Assembly (NCBI GenBank): GCA_013400115.1
Contig: VXBP01005185.1
Span: 346,057 to 410,056, forward strand
Direction of reading: 5' to 3'
DNA length: 64,000 nucleotides
Origin: Rhinopomastus cyanomelas
Lineage: Eukaryota; Chordata; Aves; Bucerotiformes; Rhinopomastidae
The notes under the pieces were generated by a model. The model was not told the DNA's origin. It was given only the letters and a program-made list of their open reading frames with translations, and searched no databases. Both the position numbers and the translations under genes were made by a program. Each line of letters starts with the position of its first letter. The first letter of the stretch is position 1. This document shows positions 61,672 through 64,000 of this stretch, in pieces.

Positions 61672-62245
61672 CTAAGGTCTCCCAGCAGCTTCTCCTCTCC
61701 AGCTGAACCCCCCCAGCTCTCCCAGTCTGCCCCACAGCAGAGGGTTCCACCCTCAGAGCAGCAGTTCTGGGGCCTCCTCTGTCCCCACTCCAACAGCTCC
61801 AAGCCCCTGCTGGGCTGAGGAGCCAGAGCTGGACCCAGCACTGCAGAGGGATCTCACCAGAGCAGAGCAGAGGGGCACCATCCCCTCCCTGACCTGCTGC
61901 CCACACAGCCCAGGACACGGGTGGCTTTTGGGCTGTGAGCACACGTTGCCAGCTCCTGACCAGCTGCTCAACCACCTGCACCCAAGCCCTCCTCCTCAGG
62001 GCTGCTCTCAACTCACCCAGCCCTGTGCCGGTACCGGCGACTGCCGCGACCAGGGTGCAGGACCCTGCTGAACCCCATGAGGTGCCCAGGTCCCTCTGAG
62101 CAGATCCCACCCCTCAGGAGAGTCACCTGCAAACTCGCTGAGGGTCCCCTTGGTCCCACTGCCCATGGCCTTGAAGAGGACAGCATCCAGCACCAGCCCC
62201 AGAGAGGGCCTCTGAGGGACACCTCTTGGCAGCCACCAGCAGCAG
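61672..62245 (-). repeat. CR1 LINE, older copy
   Basis: TCTCCAGCTGAACCCCCCCAG, CACCAGAGCAGAGCAGAGGG and CACCTGCAAACTCGCTGAGG match a reverse CR1 including the end of ORF2. More diverged than the intronic copies. Confidence 0.8.
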
Positions 62246-62320
62246 AGGCTCTCCAACAGCTTCACCCTCTCTGCATCACCCAGCATCAAACGGCGCGAGA
62301 GCTGCAGATGGCAGAGGAAC

Positions 62321-62326
62321 TTTATT
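62321..62326 (-). terminator. Polyadenylation signal of NDUFA11
   Basis: TTTATT on + is AATAAA on -, 58 bp after the stop codon. Confidence 0.75.
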
Positions 62327-62383
62327 GGCCGCGCTGCCATCACGGGCAGCGGTCGAGGCGCTCGAGGGGAGGACGGCCTGCGG

Positions 62384-62496
62384 CTACAGCTTGGGCGGCC
62401 CCGTCAGCCTCCAGCCCTCCTTGTTACCGAACTTGGTCAGGGCAGCGGCAATCCCGAACCCGAAGCACGCCGTGGTGCCCGTCATGTAACTGTGAG
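62384..62496 (-). CDS. NDUFA11: NDUFA11 last exon
   Basis: The exon encodes [20 protein letters not shown], then [16 protein letters not shown] and a TAG stop. The acceptor is TTCCAG on -. Confidence 0.92.
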
Positions 62497-63946
62497 CTGG
62501 AACACAGCGAAGCGCACGCCGCCGCTCAGGGCACAGCAGCAGCAGCAGCAGCTCCCCGCACGCTCTGCGGCCCCTCCTGGACCACCAGTGGCATCGGTCG
62601 CCACGGGAAGTCACACAAACTACCGACCCCCTCACACAGGAACCCCAGACTGCTCATCACACTGATCAGGTAAGAGAGGCTGCTTCAAAGTGCCCTCAGA
62701 GAGCAGCAGAAGGTAAAATCTCTGTCCCTCCAATGACACCCGAAACAAACCCCTGGAGGCTTTAACCCTGCCACAGCAGGATCACCCAGACCAAGTCACA
62801 CAGGAACACATCCAGGTGGGTTTGAAATGTCTCCAGAGAAGGAGACTCCACAACCCCCCTGGGCAGCCCCTGCCAGGGCTCTGGCACCCTCACTGGGAAG
62901 AAGGTCCTTCTCACATTCACATGGAACCTCCTCTGTTCCACCTCACACCCACTGCCCCTTGTCCTATCAGCTCCTGAGCAGAGCCTGGCTCCATCCTCCT
63001 CACACCCACCCTTCACACATTTATAGACATGACCCCTCAGTCTCTTCTCCAAGCTCAAGAGACCCACCTCCCTCAGCCTTTCCTCAGCAGGGACGTGTCT
63101 GACTCCCTTCTTAACTTTAGTGGCTCTGTGCTGGATTCTCCCCACCGTGGAAGGTTTCTAAGCCAGCCAAGGCTCCTTCCACTACGGGTCCTCTCCACAT
63201 TTACCTCGCGCCCCCAAGGCGACTCCTGTTGCGCAGCCTCCTATGAAATAGTTCCAGGGATCTTCTGGTTCCCCGCGGAGGTGGGCACTGAGGCAGGAGC
63301 TTACACCAAACACAGCTCCAAGGGTAGCTGTTGGCAGAGGGAGAGTGTTAAGAGGGTCTCTCTGCACGGCATCTACTGCTTGCTGCCACAACCCGGCAGG
63401 AGGCTGGAGCCAGGAAGGGCTCAGCCTCTGCTCCCTGGTGCCCAGCCACAGGACCAGTGGAAATGGCTGCAGCGGCACCAGGGGAGGGTCAGGCTGGACG
63501 TGGGGAAGAATTTCTCCCCACAGAGGGTTATGAGACGCTGCTGAGGGCAGCGCCGGAGTCCCTGTGTCTGGAGAGATTTGAAAGGCAGTGAGATCTAGCG
63601 CTCAGGAAGAGGGGTAGAGGTGACCTGGCAGTGCTGAGTCCAAGGTTGGACCTGATGATCTTAGAGGTTTCTTCCCACCACAGAGATTCGGGGAGTGCAG
63701 GGGATCTCAGCTGCAGAGCTCAGCGCTTCTCTCGGGACACTCCAGCAGCCCCAGCCCCTCCAGGCCCGGCCCCCCGCTGCCTTTGCTGGGTGCGGGGCAG
63801 CCCCCGGCGGGCTGCGGGCTCGGAGCCTGGTCCGAGCGGCCCCCGGGCCTTACCCATGGTGACGGTGTCCGTCGCCACCATCTGCAACGCGGTCACGGCC
63901 GAGCCGGGCTGCAGGAGGACGATCCGGTACGCGGAGCTGACCAGGC
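62384..63946 (-). CDS. NDUFA11: NDUFA11, mitochondrial complex I accessory subunit (partial, last three exons)
   Basis: NDUFA11 is a Tim17-like inner-membrane subunit needed for assembly of respiratory complex I. Three exons on - (63946-63854, 63327-63205, 62496-62384) join in phase. They encode [20 protein letters not shown], then [20 protein letters not shown] and [18 protein letters not shown], then [20 protein letters not shown] and [11 protein letters not shown] with a TAG at 62384. Glycine-rich hydrophobic stretches match the family's membrane helices. About 110 residues are present against about 141 in human. The N-terminal exon lies beyond the right edge. CR1 elements fill most of both introns. 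Confidence 0.9.
62766..63143 (-). repeat. CR1 LINE 3' end in NDUFA11 intron
   Basis: From CTGCCACAGCAGGATCACCC to GTGCTGGATTCTCCCCACC. It runs in the gene's own orientation and stops about 60 bp from the NDUFA11 exon at 63205. Confidence 0.9.
63205..63327 (-). CDS. NDUFA11: NDUFA11 internal exon
   Basis: The exon encodes [20 protein letters not shown], then [16 protein letters not shown], the best conserved part of the family. The acceptor is CAACAG and the donor is GTAAAT on -. Confidence 0.92.
63436..63692 (+). repeat. CR1 LINE 3' end, diverged
   Basis: AGGGGAGGGTCAGGCTGGAC and GGACCTGATGATCTTAGAGG TTTCTTCC are CR1 3' motifs in the other NDUFA11 intron. Confidence 0.75.
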
Positions 63947-64000
63947 CTGAAGGGAAACAGCGGCGTCAGCGCTGCCGAACAGGCCTGCGGGCCGGCCCCC
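63740..64000. promoter_or_regulatory. CpG-rich segment at NDUFA11 5' side
   Basis: The last 260 bp are GC- and CpG-rich and surround the first visible NDUFA11 exon. They may be the edge of its promoter island, which continues outside the window. Confidence 0.35.
63854..63946 (-). CDS. NDUFA11: NDUFA11 internal exon (first visible)
   Basis: The exon encodes [20 protein letters not shown] and [10 protein letters not shown], the first membrane helix region. The acceptor TTCAG is on - at 63947-63951. The donor is GTAAGG at 63853. Confidence 0.85.

Overview
The window is bird nuclear DNA. It carries most of an intron-rich vertebrate DOT1L gene. Its introns are packed with CR1 LINE 3' ends, the dominant avian retrotransposon. 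The gene-dense, CpG-rich right half looks like a small GC-rich microchromosome. The very high density of CR1 tails, including tandem-tailed ones, suggests a CR1-rich lineage such as woodpeckers and their relatives, but that is inference only.

Layout. About 1-41.4 kb on the + strand is DOT1L, the histone H3 lysine 79 methyltransferase. The window opens inside an intron and holds 23 coding exons, from the S-adenosylmethionine-binding loop (about human residue 165) to the C-terminus. All exon junctions keep phase. The only break is a single N at 41113 in the last exon; the frame stays open to 41380 if it is skipped. A GC-rich tract at 41.4-49.06 kb is probably the DOT1L 3' UTR, with an AATAAA at 43576 and an ATTAAA at 49029. 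At 50.0-55.5 kb two intronless C2H2 zinc-finger genes lie head to head (13 finger units on -, 12 on +) across a CpG-rich shared promoter. At 56.5-60.4 kb on the - strand is a kelch-like gene with tandem BTB, BACK and six kelch repeats, probably KLHL33. At 62.3-64.0 kb on the - strand are the last three exons of NDUFA11, a complex I accessory subunit; its first exon lies beyond the right edge.

Repeats. About thirty CR1 fragments in both orientations were recognised. Several end not in one 3' tail but in two to five tandem copies of a 76-bp tail unit, with the same unit junction at separate loci. One CR1 tail is preceded by a degraded tRNA-Lys-like sequence, forming a candidate tRNA-headed, CR1-tailed SINE. 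Other repeats are a 78-bp minisatellite in a DOT1L intron, a 17-bp minisatellite downstream of NDUFA11, and a tail-to-tail CR1 palindrome.

The genes do not form an operon-like unit. DOT1L, the zinc-finger proteins and the BTB-kelch adaptor are chromatin, transcription and ubiquitin-ligase type functions, and NDUFA11 is mitochondrial. No viral genes, CRISPR arrays or bacterial features were seen.
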